In this document: positions 10,881 to 22,837 of the stretch, one piece after another
Position numbering within the stretch: the stretch's first letter is position 1
How the letters are laid out: each line of letters starts with the position of its first letter
DNA from: Chaetoderma sp. LZ-2023a
Taxonomy: Eukaryota > Mollusca > Caudofoveata > Chaetodermatida > Chaetodermatidae
NCBI GenBank assembly: GCA_034401795.1
Contig: CM067370.1
Location: forward strand, 104,787,387-104,851,386
Direction of reading: 5' to 3'
DNA: 64,000 bases
Program-made: the position numbers and the translations under genes
The notes under the pieces: generated by a model
Databases searched by the model: none
Told to the model about the DNA's origin: nothing
The model's input: only the letters and a program-made list of their open reading frames with translations

Positions 10881-13800
10881 CAATTTCGTGATCTATGGAC
10901 TTACAATATTTGATTCCGTGACCTAACTAAAATAAGTCTATACAATAGTTTTACCTAAACAGACCGTCAAGTATGCTAGATAAAAAAAATGAGCATACGA
11001 AAATACAAGACATAGAGACAGTCTGGTGAACTTTTAAATGCGGGACGCCCGGAGGTACCACACAGACTCGCAGGTCCGCAGAGGTATCCCCGCAAGGGAG
11101 GCCCCCATACACGAGATCACTAATTAACTTAATATAAATTATTATACCCCTAAGCTGAAAAGGAAAGAAAGTTATCTTGTTGAAGTGGCGAAAGGTTATG
11201 TGCCTCCCGCGGGCATTACTTCTGATGCTATTTCGGGGTGAGAAGTAGTAGCCTCGCGCAAGCCGTCGTCACTGAATCCTTACGAGAGGCAAGTGCCTCG
11301 CACGGGCCTCCATCACAGGAAAATGCTGCCACCGCTTAAAGCGGGAGAAGAGTATTGGCCAGAAAGGGCCCTCCCTAATATTCAACCAAAATGCTATAAA
11401 GAAAAGGCCATGCCCAGTGAAATTTAAATTATAATGTTGCATGCAGTTTTACGTGAAGACGAGACGAGCGATTCCCGAAGGATTCCCACGCCACCGTCTT
11501 ATGTAGTTTCAAGTATGTTGAATTAGTAGGTGCCGCTCTTATTTATGTGGGCCTTCTTCTATGTCTAACCTAACATTTAGTTTTTAGTGACACAAACTAG
11601 TTTAGGCCGCAAATGGCGGGTGCCCTACCTAGCTTTAGATACGGCTGTCCTTGAGAACGGATGTCCTAAGACATCAATATTGGAGAAAGCGTGCATACAT
11701 GTTATTTCGCAAGATCTCCGAGCTGGGTGAGAATCCGGACATCTTGCTCCATAACCACATAAAATGTCACAGGATAAGGGTTACTTTTCACATAAGCAAG
11801 TTTAGGCAACTGATCTATCGCTACGGTGGGGGTAAGAGAGATGAATGCCCACTGTGAATGTCCTTCCCGTGAGGGCGTGGCAGATCCTAACATCCTGCCC
11901 AGACATTCTTACAGAATTCGGTGGGGATGCATCACCAGGTCCTATGGAGCTAACCTTTTAACCTGATGTTAGGTTTAAACGCAAGTTGCCCAGATATGCA
12001 CTGCAGTGCGGGGGAGACTTCCTAGAAGATGAAAAAGAAATTAATAATTATTATATGTTTTCGCAGTGCTTCCTACATTGGCAAGGATATCTAACTACTA
12101 GGTATCCGAAGATACACGGGAAATGTATGACACCACAACGTGGCCATCGCCGCTTGGAAACCCCAATAGTTTCCCAGAGTTGGATCAGTCCATGGGGCGG
12201 ATAGGGACATCCAAACAATTAAGAACCCATAAGGCTTAGTGGAACATGAAGAGAGACAATAACTTATAAATGTGAGGCCCAATAGATATGTTGGCCAATT
12301 TTACACAACCTTGCTGGAGTGCGGGGCTAGATTATCGCAACTACCTGAAAAGAGGAGTGCACTATGTGTCTCTTGACGAAGAAATTGTCTCTAATCATAG
12401 TAAACCTATCCTATCAAGCTAAATAGAAAGGCTTTTTAGTCGGTAGCAAGCACGGACAGCGACCTCAGTGAAAAATTGTTGGTGGCGGGAGAAAGTGATG
12501 CATATATAAATGTTGCTGTATAGTGTTTCCTACGTACACTGCAGTCCTACGTTTTCTGAAAATAAACAAAACCTAAGAACGAATGGCTGCTTGCCATATA
12601 TAAAACCAACCAGTACAAGTAATACGGTGTGAAATGATTAGAATAATATATAAAGTACAGGTTGGCAGACATACTACGGTGCGGTTAGTAAAAACACCGT
12701 ACAGTAAAATAAGAATAACTATAAACAGATAAAGAAATTATAACTAGCGGTCCTAAGACCATTACGATTCCTTCTAGGCATCGGAACTGTTTACACAAAT
12801 AAAGTATAATAATTACAAATCTAACTAACGGAATAATTAAGATGTTAAGTATGGTTACTTGAATAATCAGTAGCCATTCTTAATGACGGGCTATCATGTT
12901 ACTGAAATTGATACATCACCCTTGGTGTGACGTAAGTTGACGCGTTCTCTGGAAGCTGGATAGTTCCCGCATATCTGTTCCCGCAAACAGGATTCCCGCA
13001 TGCAGTCCAGGACGGGAGTGGATCAAACTCATGACGGTAATCACAATATAAGAATGTCTAACGAGCAGTCAGTAAGTGATACAATAACATTACTGCTAGG
13101 AAGAAAGTTCCCGTACACGATGGTATGGATGGAAGTTAATAACAACCCGTTCATAAGCGTGGGGTACGTCTGTTAGCTCTTAAGACGTACCGGGCAAAGT
13201 TTACTTGCTGAAGTCGAAAAGTTTAAATAAACCTGCACGACATCAGTGCGGGAGGGGGGTTGGGAGGTTGAATAACCACTTTTTGGCGTGGTCGGCAGAT
13301 CCAGCGAGTCATCCACCAAAGAACATCGCTGCCTCTACATCTGTAGAATCACGTATTCATGCCAGGAAAGGCCTCACTGCAAGTTTGTGTTCCGAGTTAG
13401 TTCTTGATTTAGTCGTGAACAATATTATGAAAAGTTTCCAAAAATACTCCCGAACAATCAGGAGATACAAAATTCTTTTAGGTGTAGTAAGTTGGGTTGC
13501 TGCTGTCGGCTACGGGAGAGAAACCTACTGAGACCGAAGTGATCTATTTAATACCTGTCTCGCTGATAGGAGCTGTAACAGATCCAACCTATTCGGCCAC
13601 TGTTTTGAATTTCATCTCCTTTTATGCAACTCGTGACGTCATAGGCGCGCTTCAACCAATCATCGGTCGAGCAATAGCCAATCGGAGCGTGGCCAATAAT
13701 GACACAGTCGAATGTTCTAGAACATTCTAGAATTTCTGCGCGCACGTGGTTACGACGTCACGGCAATATTTTGAAGATAACCAAAGGGGTTTTCTATGGA

Positions 13801-14170
13801 TAACTCAGCCATTTGAAATGATTTACAGATTTGGAAAGCCCGTCGAATTCTGGTCTTGATTGATGCCAGACTCGGCGGGAACAAGTAATTATAAAAGATT
13901 ACATTGTACCTACTCGGTACACTAAAAGTGCCATCCTATCTTGGTCGTGAAATACGCGTTCTGTTAAAGCAGTGATAAGCGCGCGCATGCGTGCTACGCA
14001 CTTCAACGGACTTAGTCGTTTTTACGACGAGCTCTCTCTCATAGGCTCATATACGCTTATAGCTCTAGCCAGGGGTGTGGGGGGCGTGTTCATGGAACGA
14101 ATCCAGGACGGGCGGCGCGTACCCAGCTTAGCTGGTACGGCTGGCACCTGATCGGTCGATCCGAACTACA
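10879..14170 (-). mobile_element. Long TGTAG-type element, copy A (3' end missing)
   Basis: This 3.3 kb is an inverted copy of what is seen on the plus strand at 39829-42557 (B), 44548-46752 (C) and 56353-59762 (D). On the minus strand it starts TGTAGTTCGGATCGACCG at 14170. A promoter-like region lies about 450-550 bp in. A long GC-punctuated leader follows, then the acceptor-like CTTATTTTAG and the sequence CACGAAATTGCT. There it stops matching B and C. The final ~265 bp, with the small ORF and the CTACA end, are absent and replaced by the gypsy block. It contains segments that B has lost, so it is among the most complete leaders. Class is unknown: a giant solo LTR or leader, or a non-autonomous DNA element, are both possible. 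Confidence 0.75.
13618..13732 (-). promoter_or_regulatory. Element A promoter: heat-shock element, CCAAT, CRE, TATA
   Basis: On the minus strand, five contiguous alternating GAA/TTC units (13710-13732) form a perfect heat-shock element. CCAAT boxes follow (plus-strand CCAAT near 13658 and 13680). Then come TGACGTCA (13641-13634) and the TATA-like CATAAAAGG (13626-13618). The distance from heat-shock element to TATA is 85 bp, the same as in copy B (86 bp), and CRE to TATA matches both B and D. Confidence 0.7.
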
Positions 14171-14171
14171 G

Positions 14172-14201
14172 TACGTGTGCGCATGCACGTGTGCGTGTGT
14201 G

Positions 14202-14285
<84 letters not shown>

Positions 14286-14295
14286 TGTGTGTGCC
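14172..14295. repeat. (GTGC)n microsatellite
   Basis: A near-perfect GTGC tetranucleotide array with a GT-rich edge. It abuts the terminal TGTAG of long element A. The Thr-His-Ala-Arg frames over it are artefacts. Confidence 0.95.
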
Positions 14296-14424
14296 GTGGG
14301 GGTGTTGCAGAAATAGACAACAAATACGTATATGATTCATAGTTGCGGCTGTGAATCACAGCGTTAGTGATAGCAACTCTTCTATCAGGTTAGAGGTCAG
14401 TGTCAGGGAAACCCAAACGCAATA

Positions 14425-14562
14425 CAAGAAGAAGACGAAGATGAAGAAGGGGGAAGGAGGAGGAGTGGTAGGAGGAGAAGGAGGAGTGGGGTGGGTTGGG
14501 AGAAGAAGAGGAGAAAAGAAGATGAGGTGGAGAAGAAGAAAATGGGTGTGTGGGGAGGAGAA
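14425..14562. repeat. Purine (GA/GGA) tract downstream of GPCR gene
   Basis: The plus strand is almost wholly A and G for about 135 bp. On the gene's strand this is a polypyrimidine tract immediately after the GPCR stop codon. No AATAAA signal is visible between the stop and this tract. Confidence 0.85.
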
Positions 14563-14574
14563 GAAACATAAATA

Positions 14575-15175
14575 CTAACTTTTCGCTGCTCCGCTACATG
14601 TCAGCATATTTCTGATGTCAGACCTCACAGAGCCCGCAGCGAGGAGATAGATCCACGGATTTATGGCTGAATTACAGAAGCCAACCTGCTCAAAGATAGT
14701 CATTAGAAACATTTCAGTTGGAGTATATGACACACCGAACACACTTAGACGGAAATACTGTATGGTAGTCGGGAGAACTGTCAATAGGTAAACTACTATG
14801 ACAAGAGCCACAGCGCGAGAATCAGTCTGCCTACGCCCCTGTTGTTCGTGATCAGATGATGATGTCATAGCGACCGAGTCCGTCTTGTTTACCAGTACAA
14901 TCACGTGTTTGGTAACATGAAATCCGGTCGTTGCTAGGAATGGTGCGATAATCCAAACTGCAATCACCCAGATATTTGCGATTTGTGCGTTTCCCGAATA
15001 CCAGCAGACGTAGATTTCATTGTTCTCACCATACTGCACTTTAACTGGTCCCCAGAAGATCGCTATTCCAATAGCATGTATAAGGTCAGCAAGCCATATG
15101 ACTAGGCATATCTTACTTAGGAGGCTGATGGTGACTTTGGCCCGGGTAGCAAGGGGATACACCAATTGGAAGAAT
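14575..15175 (-). CDS. Rhodopsin-like GPCR, exon 2 (TM3 end to C-terminus)
   Basis: This exon follows an acceptor TTTTCCAG ending at 15176 and restores the frame of exon 1 exactly: the combined 1065 bases make 354 codons plus stop. It gives FFQLVYPL (cytoplasmic end of TM3), TM4, and ECL2 with C212. TM5 follows, then a loop of about 30 polar residues (DSVAMTSSSDHEQQGRR). TM6 has the conserved P290 but VLP in place of CWxP's Trp. TM7 has NPWIY (N327-Y331), the NPxxY motif. A short tail follows. The changes at DRY and CWxP suggest a divergent lineage receptor. A pyrimidine-rich tract (gene strand) lies just after the stop. Confidence 0.88.
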
Positions 15176-15826
15176 CTGGAAAATGTAAAATAAAACACTA
15201 GATTAGCTCTTTTCAAAAAGACACACACCGGCTAAAATTTGTCTGATTGAAAGAAATTGTTCATATTTTATTTCTTGAGATTTTGCAATGGCCTTAATTG
15301 ACCTCTTTGGCGTATTATATATAACGTACACGAACGAGTATTTACAGATGAGTGTCAATATATCTAGAACAGGCTTAAAGTGATAGCTTTAAAATAGCCA
15401 TGGTGTTGTATTTAACAACGTAACAAGTTGACATGAAGTGATTTTTTGGAATGCAATAACTGACCTAGTAGCAAAAGGAACATTTATTTCAATGTTTAAA
15501 TCCTGTATTTTCTGATGGGTGTGGGGTTGGTGGGGCTGGCTAAAATAAGCAGGCACGGGTCATGGATAGGGGTGGTGATAGAAATCTATGACGGCATCAT
15601 TTTAATGCTTGACACATTTCCTAATGCATTTCTCAGTTATTGCACATGTGAACCATACAAAATCACCATTCAAGGAGAACTTAAGAGGGGTCAATACATT
15701 TTGTATAAAACACACAGTTCTGTCGTATGTCCCATACTGTGTAAAAATTTCTAGTGACATTTATCTTTAGATGCGATTAATATTGTGTTAACAACCGCTA
15801 TGTCACTATAAATATTTGCCAACTAA

Positions 15827-15852
15827 TTCAACATATGACGTCATATGTTGAA
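15827..15852. promoter_or_regulatory. 26 bp perfect palindrome centred on TGACGTCA
   Basis: Each half reads TTCAACATATGAC. The centre is a full CRE/ATF site. It lies in the GPCR intron, about 90 bp from Tc1 copy B. It could be a bZIP site, a foldback relic or chance drift in a MITE; no second copy of the full palindrome was noticed in the window. Confidence 0.6.
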
Positions 15853-15941
15853 ACGCAACAGGACGATCACGACTCTCAGAAGTTGGAGGTATATGCATTT
15901 TGATGGTAATATCTCGATGGGCTATCGAAATAATTTATATA

Positions 15942-17602
15942 TACACCTGTGCAAAAGTTAAGCACCTGCAAAAACAATAGAACGTAGAAACATGATGGTA
16001 CAACTAGGCTGCCATACTTTTTGTCCCCGCGTTAGCTGACATAATTCCAAGTACGAAATGCACATGCATGCATGACTTCACGCCGCTTGATGTCCGTGCG
16101 TGGCGGGAAACAGCACACGTGTTCAGTTATGTAAAAGTCCAGTTTGAGGTGTAGAACATTACATACAGATTTAGGCTACAAGATTAGGAATTTTGTGTTC
16201 ATGACCGTGGTTTATTTGTACAGAGAGAATTAGCTCTTGATTGTGAACCGCTATGGCAAGACGAAGGTTAAGTGATCGTGTGAAATGGCAAATCATAGGC
16301 ATGCATACCACTGGTATGTCATGCAGAGAGATTGGCAGACAGCTGAACATTAACCATACTGTAATCAGTCGTTTGATTGCAAAACATGGGCAAACTAACG
16401 AGGTGAACGACAGGCCTAGATCTGGAAGACCGAAGAAGACTACTGCCCATGATGATCGAGCCCTAGTACGCCTTGTTAGGAGATCTCCATTCACCAACAG
16501 CAGAGTGCTCAGCCAGCAATGGGAAACGCGCAATAGAGTGTCAATGTCTACCGTCAAAAGGAGACTGTATGCTGCTGGCATGAAAGTTAGGAGACCTGTC
16601 AGACGTCCTCTCCTCACTGCACACCACAAAGAGGAGCGTCTGAGGTGGTGCAACGAAAGAAGACACTGGAACATGAGATCCTGGAGACGGGTACACTGGT
16701 CCGATGAAAGTCGGTTCCTGCTTCATGCCACAGATGGTCGAACTCGTGTATGGAGGTCCAGACGCACGGCGTACGACCAACGTAACATCATGGAAGAAGT
16801 TCCATTTGGTGGAGGTTCCGTTATGATATGGGGGTGCATCTCATTTGATTGTAAGCTGGATCTGTTGACTGTACCTGGAACACTAAATGGACAAAGATAT
16901 CAAGATTCCATACTGGATAGAGTTGTGGTCCCTCATTTTGTAAATCATGCACCTGGAACCCACCCTATATTCATGGATGACAACGCCCGACCACATCGTG
17001 CTAGAGCTGTGCATGAATACCTCCGCCAGAATGCCATCGAAACCCTACCATGGCCAGCAAGGAGCCCTGACATGAACCCTATTGAGCATATCTGGGACAT
17101 TCTGGGAAACATGGTGAGAAGGAGGGATCCTCCTGTGCAGAACCTACAGGAATTAGCAGACGCACTCCATCTTGAATGGCAACGAATACCACAATGGCGT
17201 ATCAGTCGGTTGGTGACCAGCATGAGACGTCGTGTCCAGGCCGTCATCCAGGCACAAGGTGGATATACCCGGTATTAATAATGACAGTCTCAAACTCGTG
17301 CACAGATGTTAAACTTCGTTTTCAGACACCATTAATGACAATCTAGCCACGTGTGTCAACTGTAGGGCAATAGTTGTCAGTTGTGTCAACGTAACCATAT
17401 TCAGGCCTCGTTTTCAAGTTCAAACAAAAACATACAGTGTTTCCCCACCATCATAATCAGCATTCCTCTAGTTGCATTATTACCTCTTGCACTAAGATGG
17501 ATGGGTACATAAATGTTTATGCTATTGCTTTCTTCATAGCACATGAATATACCCTCGCATGTGCGTAAAAATAGGGTGGTGCTTAACTTTTGCACAGGTG
17601 TA
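15942..17602 (+). mobile_element. Tc1/mariner transposon copy B, full length (1661 bp)
   Basis: Both terminal repeats are intact and match (TACACCTGTGCAAAAGTTAA at the 5' end, its complement at the 3' end). They are flanked by TA on each side (15940-15941, 17603-17604). It sits in the intron of the GPCR gene in the opposite orientation. Its ends are better preserved than those of copy A. Confidence 0.97.
16253..17278 (+). CDS. Tc1-family transposase (DD34E), copy B
   Basis: The 341-residue transposase is intact, with catalytic D151, D243 and E278 (34-residue spacing) and two N-terminal helix-turn-helix domains. Compared with copy A it differs at nine residues (52, 66, 67, 98, 112, 123, 247, 271, 302). 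At 247 (Pro, DNARPH) and 271 (Ser, SPDMNPIE) it has the residues usual in the family. Together with intact ends this makes copy B the better candidate for a recently mobile, possibly functional element. Transcription is antisense to the host GPCR gene. Confidence 0.96.
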   Translation: MARRRLSDRVKWQIIGMHTTGMSCREIGRQLNINHTVISRLIAKHGQTNEVNDRPRSGRPKKTTAHDDRALVRLVRRSPFTNSRVLSQQWETRNRVSMSTVKRRLYAAGMKVRRPVRRPLLTAHHKEERLRWCNERRHWNMRSWRRVHWSDESRFLLHATDGRTRVWRSRRTAYDQRNIMEEVPFGGGSVMIWGCISFDCKLDLLTVPGTLNGQRYQDSILDRVVVPHFVNHAPGTHPIFMDDNARPHRARAVHEYLRQNAIETLPWPARSPDMNPIEHIWDILGNMVRRRDPPVQNLQELADALHLEWQRIPQWRISRLVTSMRRRVQAVIQAQGGYTRY

Positions 17603-17877
17603 TATGTACGGATTGAAGACATTGAGGCCATTATCTCGCGATCAATATATGTGTAATTTGCAGATATTCGGTGAGGAACGATTAAGCTGTCCTATATGTT
17701 ATGGAGCTGTCGGTCAATTAGACCTATATTAATATTGTAACACTGCGATATATCAAGCTGTTGCGACAATCAGAAAAGATACATATGGTTTAGGATGTAC
17801 GTAAGAAATATTTAGAATCAGAACTTAATGTCAAACTCGGGTCCGGAAAGGCCTTGCTATTAAATATTGTTCAACAT

Positions 17878-18108
17878 TTAACCCTTTAAAATGGCCTCCA
17901 CAGAGGAGTTGAGAAATCTCAATTTGCAGTCTAAGAGAAGACAATTTTTATCAAAGACAAGATTTACAACTGGAATGATTGGCTCGATAATCGAGCCAGT
18001 CATTCCAGTGGTAAAGTTTCAAAAATAGTCTTATTTTGGTCTGCAAAATGGACACGTTCTAAGCGAAAAATGAAATTTTCTTGAACAAATTCGAGGGTTA
18101 AAGGACTA
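17878..18108. mobile_element. TTAA-flanked foldback MITE (family 1), copy 1
   Basis: It starts TTAACCCTTTAA and ends near GGGTTAAAGGACTAA (right TTAA mutated). The middle holds a near-perfect hairpin around GACTGGCTCGATAATCGAGC. The same plan recurs at 50388, 51296, 60784, 62006, 63265 and 63790. TTAA flanks with CCCTTT ends point to a piggyBac-type non-autonomous element. Confidence 0.8.
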
Positions 18109-18169
18109 AGCAAACATATTTTATATATTCCTAACAACGCTGAAGTGAATCTAGGAAAGCCCAGAAGGC

Positions 18170-18262
18170 TCATTCCAAATTCAAAATTCAAAATTCAAAA
18201 CTCGACTTCGAAATTCAAAACTCGACTTTGAAATTCAAAACTCGACTTCGAAATTCAAATCT
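18170..18262. repeat. ~20 bp minisatellite
   Basis: About four imperfect copies of a unit like AAATTCAAAACTCGACTTCG, preceded by shorter AAATTCA repeats. No coding meaning. Confidence 0.85.
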
Positions 18263-18940
18263 TGAATCAGCCAGTTAGATTTTACGTTTGTACATTCTGA
18301 AACAATCAGTGCTGATGCAAGGTTGATGATGACTTCTGTTTCTGAAACAAATGGAGAAACGTTTACTTTCTTCTTGAAAAAAATGTAATGTTTATTGCTG
18401 ATGTGGATATGGCCCGCAATGCATACCACTTTAATAGTCAACATATACTCCAAACCGGTTGGCTGTACACTGCACATGCGTACTAATATACCTATCACCT
18501 ATGAGAATTAGCATTGAGAATTTTAGCTTCGTTAAGTTATCACTTCATTTCAATATTGGCATGTCTAATTTTCACCCGGTTTTGGGCAAAATCAAGGATA
18601 ATTGCATAATGAAAAATTTATAGAAGGTGCTAAAACGGAACAATATAGTGACAATTTTACTATGCATACTTTCACAAGGATTTTTCAGTAAAAGCAGCAG
18701 TTTCCGTTACAGCAAATATGCGCCATCGTTCTAGATTAACTGTTAGGGCATGGTGGTAAATAGAGTGAAGGCAAGACTGAAATCTGGGAGCTTCTGCCAC
18801 AACCTAAGTCACGATGTGTTTGTATGACCATATATCAGCATGTATGCTGCACATATTTTAAAATGCTATCAAACACCCACAACAACTGCACCAGTACATC
18901 CAAAGCTATCCTATCTATACCTATCTAGAGCAATATATGT

Positions 18941-19497
18941 ATGTATGTATGTATGTATGTAAATATTTCTAGAGCGCCAATTCCGAAATTAATCGCTCAA
19001 AGGCGCTTTACAAACTTTAAAGATGAAAAAGATACGTTTTTAGGCTAGATTTAAAAGGCTCAATTTTGTGACAGTTTCGGATATGGGCAGGTAGATTATT
19101 CCAAAGTCTTGGACCGGAATTCGAAAATGCACGCTGTCCAAGAACTAAATTAGTAGACGGGACCACACATAATGTCTGATCACTTGATCTTAGGGACCGA
19201 GGTGCAATTCTCTTTGTAATTAAAGTAGATAGATACTGTTGGGCTAGTCCATGTAAACATTTGTAAACGAGAAGCACGATTTTATACTGTATGCGCTCTC
19301 TCACAGGAAGCCAATGGAGTTGTTTGAGTACTGGTGTTATGTGGTCTGTTCGCTTGGTTCGTGTTATTATCCGTGCTGCCGTGTTCTGCACCCTCTGGAG
19401 ACGTTGTATCTGCTCTGATGTAATTCCTGCTAGCAATGCATTTCCATAGTCTAATTTGGATGTTATAGAGGCGTGAATGAGGGTCTTAGTGGCAATA
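18941..19497 (-). mobile_element. CR1/L2-like LINE, 5'-truncated 3' end
   Basis: On the minus strand a 139-residue frame (19436-19017) carries the typical C-terminal tail of CR1/L2-clade LINE proteins. It contains LQRVQNTAARIITRTKR, LHWLPVRERIQYKI, and SFSNSGPRLWN-type spacing ending in LKTYLFHL. The homology begins abruptly near 19497 (after KTLIHASITSKLDYGNALL), as expected for 5' truncation. The 3' end finishes in a short (TACA)n-type tail at 18941-18962, also typical of this group. It lies in the GPCR intron, same strand as the gene. Confidence 0.88.
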
Positions 19498-21560
19498 TAC
19501 CTATTGTTACCCTACCAATAGTTATCCCCTACATATACACGAATTGCTACTCTACCAATACACCCACCGATACCATACCGTACCTTTGGTTATAACCACA
19601 CATATATCCCCATATCTATCTATACTATTACACCCATAGCCACATGTACCATACGATCGTCACTACCATACCATAACAATACACCGCCACTACTTATACG
19701 AGTACGCCCACCACTATCTTAGCCTATCCTACTAGTCAGGCCTAGCGGCCTACTAACTAGGCTACTTGGTTAACCTACTAGTATAGCCTGCTAATATAGC
19801 CTACGGGCATACCCTGTTAGCATAGCATAACCTATTATTTTGACATAACCCACCCTACTAGCGACTTCATAGCCTACCATAGCCCACTTGCGTAGTCGGA
19901 CCTTCTGGCCTGGCCTACTGACATAGCGTACTGGTCTACCATACTTGGCTAATCTACTAGCTTACTGGTGTCGTGAACTATCCTATTCTACACACTTAAC
20001 CTACTGGCCTACGCTAAAATCCTACTGGCCTAGCACACTTCTAATCTATCATAATGCGCTAACATACCCGCCTAGCCTGCTAGCCTACCCAACTAAACTA
20101 ATGGAGTCACATACTAGCGTACTGGCTTAGTTTACTAGATTAACCTAGGCTACCGAGTTAGCCAACTGACCTACGCTACGAGCCTAACCTGCTAACGTCG
20201 GATTCTAGCTTATGCCTATACCTAGTCTAACCAACTAACCTAGTAATTTATCCTACTGGCAGGATCTACTCGCCAACTGATATAACCCACTGGGTGGACC
20301 TAATAATAATCTTGACCACTGGATTATACTAGCAGACTAACCTACTGGCTTGGCCTACTAACCTGCTGGTATTTCGCACAGGTCTAACCTACAAGCTGTA
20401 GTGTTACACACCTATAACTTAGATAGTAATTACGGTGCTCCTAATGGAGGGACCTTCGGGTTTTTTTTGCTAAACAAAGATGTTTACGATTATATTTGAT
20501 CGGTCGTACCACTGATGATATCCATATCCACAGTCCGTAGACGTAATACAGGCCTATTGACATAATATAGCCTACTGGCCTAACCTAGGATAATAAGTTA
20601 CTGGCATAACCTACCAATCTATTGGCTTGGGCTACTAACCTACCAGTCTAGCCCACTAGCAAAACCTGCTGGTCTAGTATATTAGCCTACTGGGCTGTCC
20701 TAGTAGCCAGGCCTGACATAGTGGCCTAGCCCGACATAGGCTACTAACTTATTCTACTGATCTAGCCTACTGAGCTAACCTAATGCCATAGCCTGATATC
20801 TTACTGGCTGGCCACTTTAATAGGCCGTCCTACTAGCATATCTCCTAGCCTAGCATATTGGTCTAACATACAAGTCTATTCTCCTTGCATAGTAACTCAA
20901 TCTGGCCTACTGATCCAGCCTGCAGTTATACTCTACTGTCCTAGTCTACTAGTATTATCTACTATCCTACTTTTCTAACATACTAGTCTAGTAGACTGGC
21001 CAACTAGCATACTCTACTAGCCTAGAATTCTGGCATAGCCTACTAGCTTAGCCTGATGTTCCAAGTCACATAGCCAGCTAGCCTACAGGACTGGAATAAC
21101 TGACCAACCTGTTGGCATATCTCATTTGACTAGCCTACTGTCCGAATGTTGGTATGGTTAAGGGTAGCTATATGGTTGTGTAGATATGGAATATGGCGAC
21201 TATGGTCCGGGTTGCTATAGTTCGGGTAGATATGGGGATACCTGTATAAGTCACTATATTCTTGGCTATTCAATAGGAGTAGCAATGGGGAAGGGTTGCT
21301 ATGTGGTGGTAGAGGTAGAGATAACTATGGATTTCGGGTAATTATAGCTATGGGGATAGGCATAGCTGTACGATATAGCATGATTAGAATTTGGGCAGGG
21401 TAGTAGCTGGGTAGTGTGAGTTATTGATATGGTGATCTATGTGGGCATCGACATAGCAGCTATACGTTTGATGTAGGTATGGTGTATGGGTAACTATTGT
21501 GTCAGGTGACGGTGGGTGTATGGTAGTTATTGAGGCTATGGGTATTGATAGATACACGTG
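19498..21560. repeat. Mirrored minisatellite complex (CTAC/GGC units)
   Basis: Three blocks: 19498-19700, pyrimidine-rich CCATACC/ACCATA-type repeats; about 19700-21130, short degenerate units around CCTACTGGCCTAG; and 21130-21560, purine-rich GGTATGG/GGGTAGATATGG repeats. The third is roughly the reverse complement of the first, so the outer blocks are in opposite polarity around the core. Confidence 0.8.
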
Positions 21561-21889
21561 TAACGCATGTGGCCCAACTGGCGAGAAAGCCAATGAAGAT
21601 CCTTCCATAATCGAGTCTTTCTGTACAGAACTGAGTTGTACCATTACCATGTCAATGACACAGCCACCGAACTGAGAGGCCTTCCTTCCTTATTCGGCGT
21701 CAGTACATATGGAGATAAGCACGTCTTGTCTGCACTGATTCTAACCAAGCTGGTGGAAAATGGACTAGTAACAAGGTCGATTGAATAGTGGTGGCTGCGG
21801 GGTGAAGAGTGAAAAGTAAGTCACTCTGAGGGCACACGGGCCTACTTTTCTTACGTTCAATACCATACGCTTATAATGCGTACATACAC

Positions 21890-22460
21890 TAAGCGTGATT
21901 GCTGTGTACGAAAAACTCTTGAAACGACATCCAGGATTAAGCATTTGTAACTGACTGACGAACTAACTAATTAACTAAGGAATATCACGGCTTTTTGAGC
22001 TGCTACCACCAGCTCTTCGTATGTAAACCAGCAAAAATGTATGCAATACTGGCGTTGTTCATGTTTGGAAGAATTTTTAGTTTTCACTTTGGCCTTGATA
22101 TTTGACCTTGTGACCCCAAATTTATCAGACATCTTCGGGACCCCACGGACTACCAGGGTTATCAGAGTTATTTTGGAGAAAGTATCTCTTTCAGACAGTT
22201 TTCAAAATATTTGTCAAAATATTCGTTTTTAATCTGGGTGCCATGGCCATGACCTTTGACCGTTTGACCCCAAATTTATCACACATCTTCAGGACCCCAC
22301 GGGTCCCACCCCACCAGCCCCCCCCCCCAGTTTGATTACCGTGTACCAAACACTCTTCAAACAACAGCCCGGAAAAAGCTTTTGTGACTGACTGACTGAC
22401 TAACTAATTCACTAACTGATTAAGGGGCACAATGGGTTATCAGTGAGCTGCTACCCACAA
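21890..22460. repeat. Duplicated dispersed repeat with GACTGACT tails
   Basis: Two ~120 bp copies (about 21893-22020 and 22331-22460) share GATTGCTGTGTACGAAA-like starts and (GACT)n/ACTAACTAA tails. Between them the sequence TTGACCCCAAATTTATCA with the CATCTTC-GGACCCCACGG context occurs twice, about 155 bp apart. It looks like an ancient dispersed, partly tandem repeat. Confidence 0.7.
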
Positions 22461-22837
22461 CTAAAACATCTAATTAATATAGTTTGTCCTCACCATAAAA
22501 TGATTTACTGTTTACCGACAGTTGCAGATATTTACGGTGCAAGTCGCATTTTACATGTACTATACAACGTAAATGTAGGCCTATGCAGTAATGAATTGTG
22601 GCGCAATGACTTGTTGGGCAAGCAGAAATATTGGACAGAGAGGTTGTTTGAAGTTAACTTTATATCGTAATTATTGTGTTGAATATTTTGAACGTAATTT
22701 GATGGGGAGCTGTTGTTGCCTATGGCAGCACCATGTTCATGCTTTGAAAAGTTAGTGTTCAAAATGTTCAATACATGGAAAACTGAGTATCGTGACTAAA
22801 CTTGACTGCCAACTTGAAATTCAATATGGACTCCATC

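Noticed and set aside
14090..14359. Thr-His-Ala-Arg repeat protein
   Set aside because: Translation of the (GTGC)n microsatellite.
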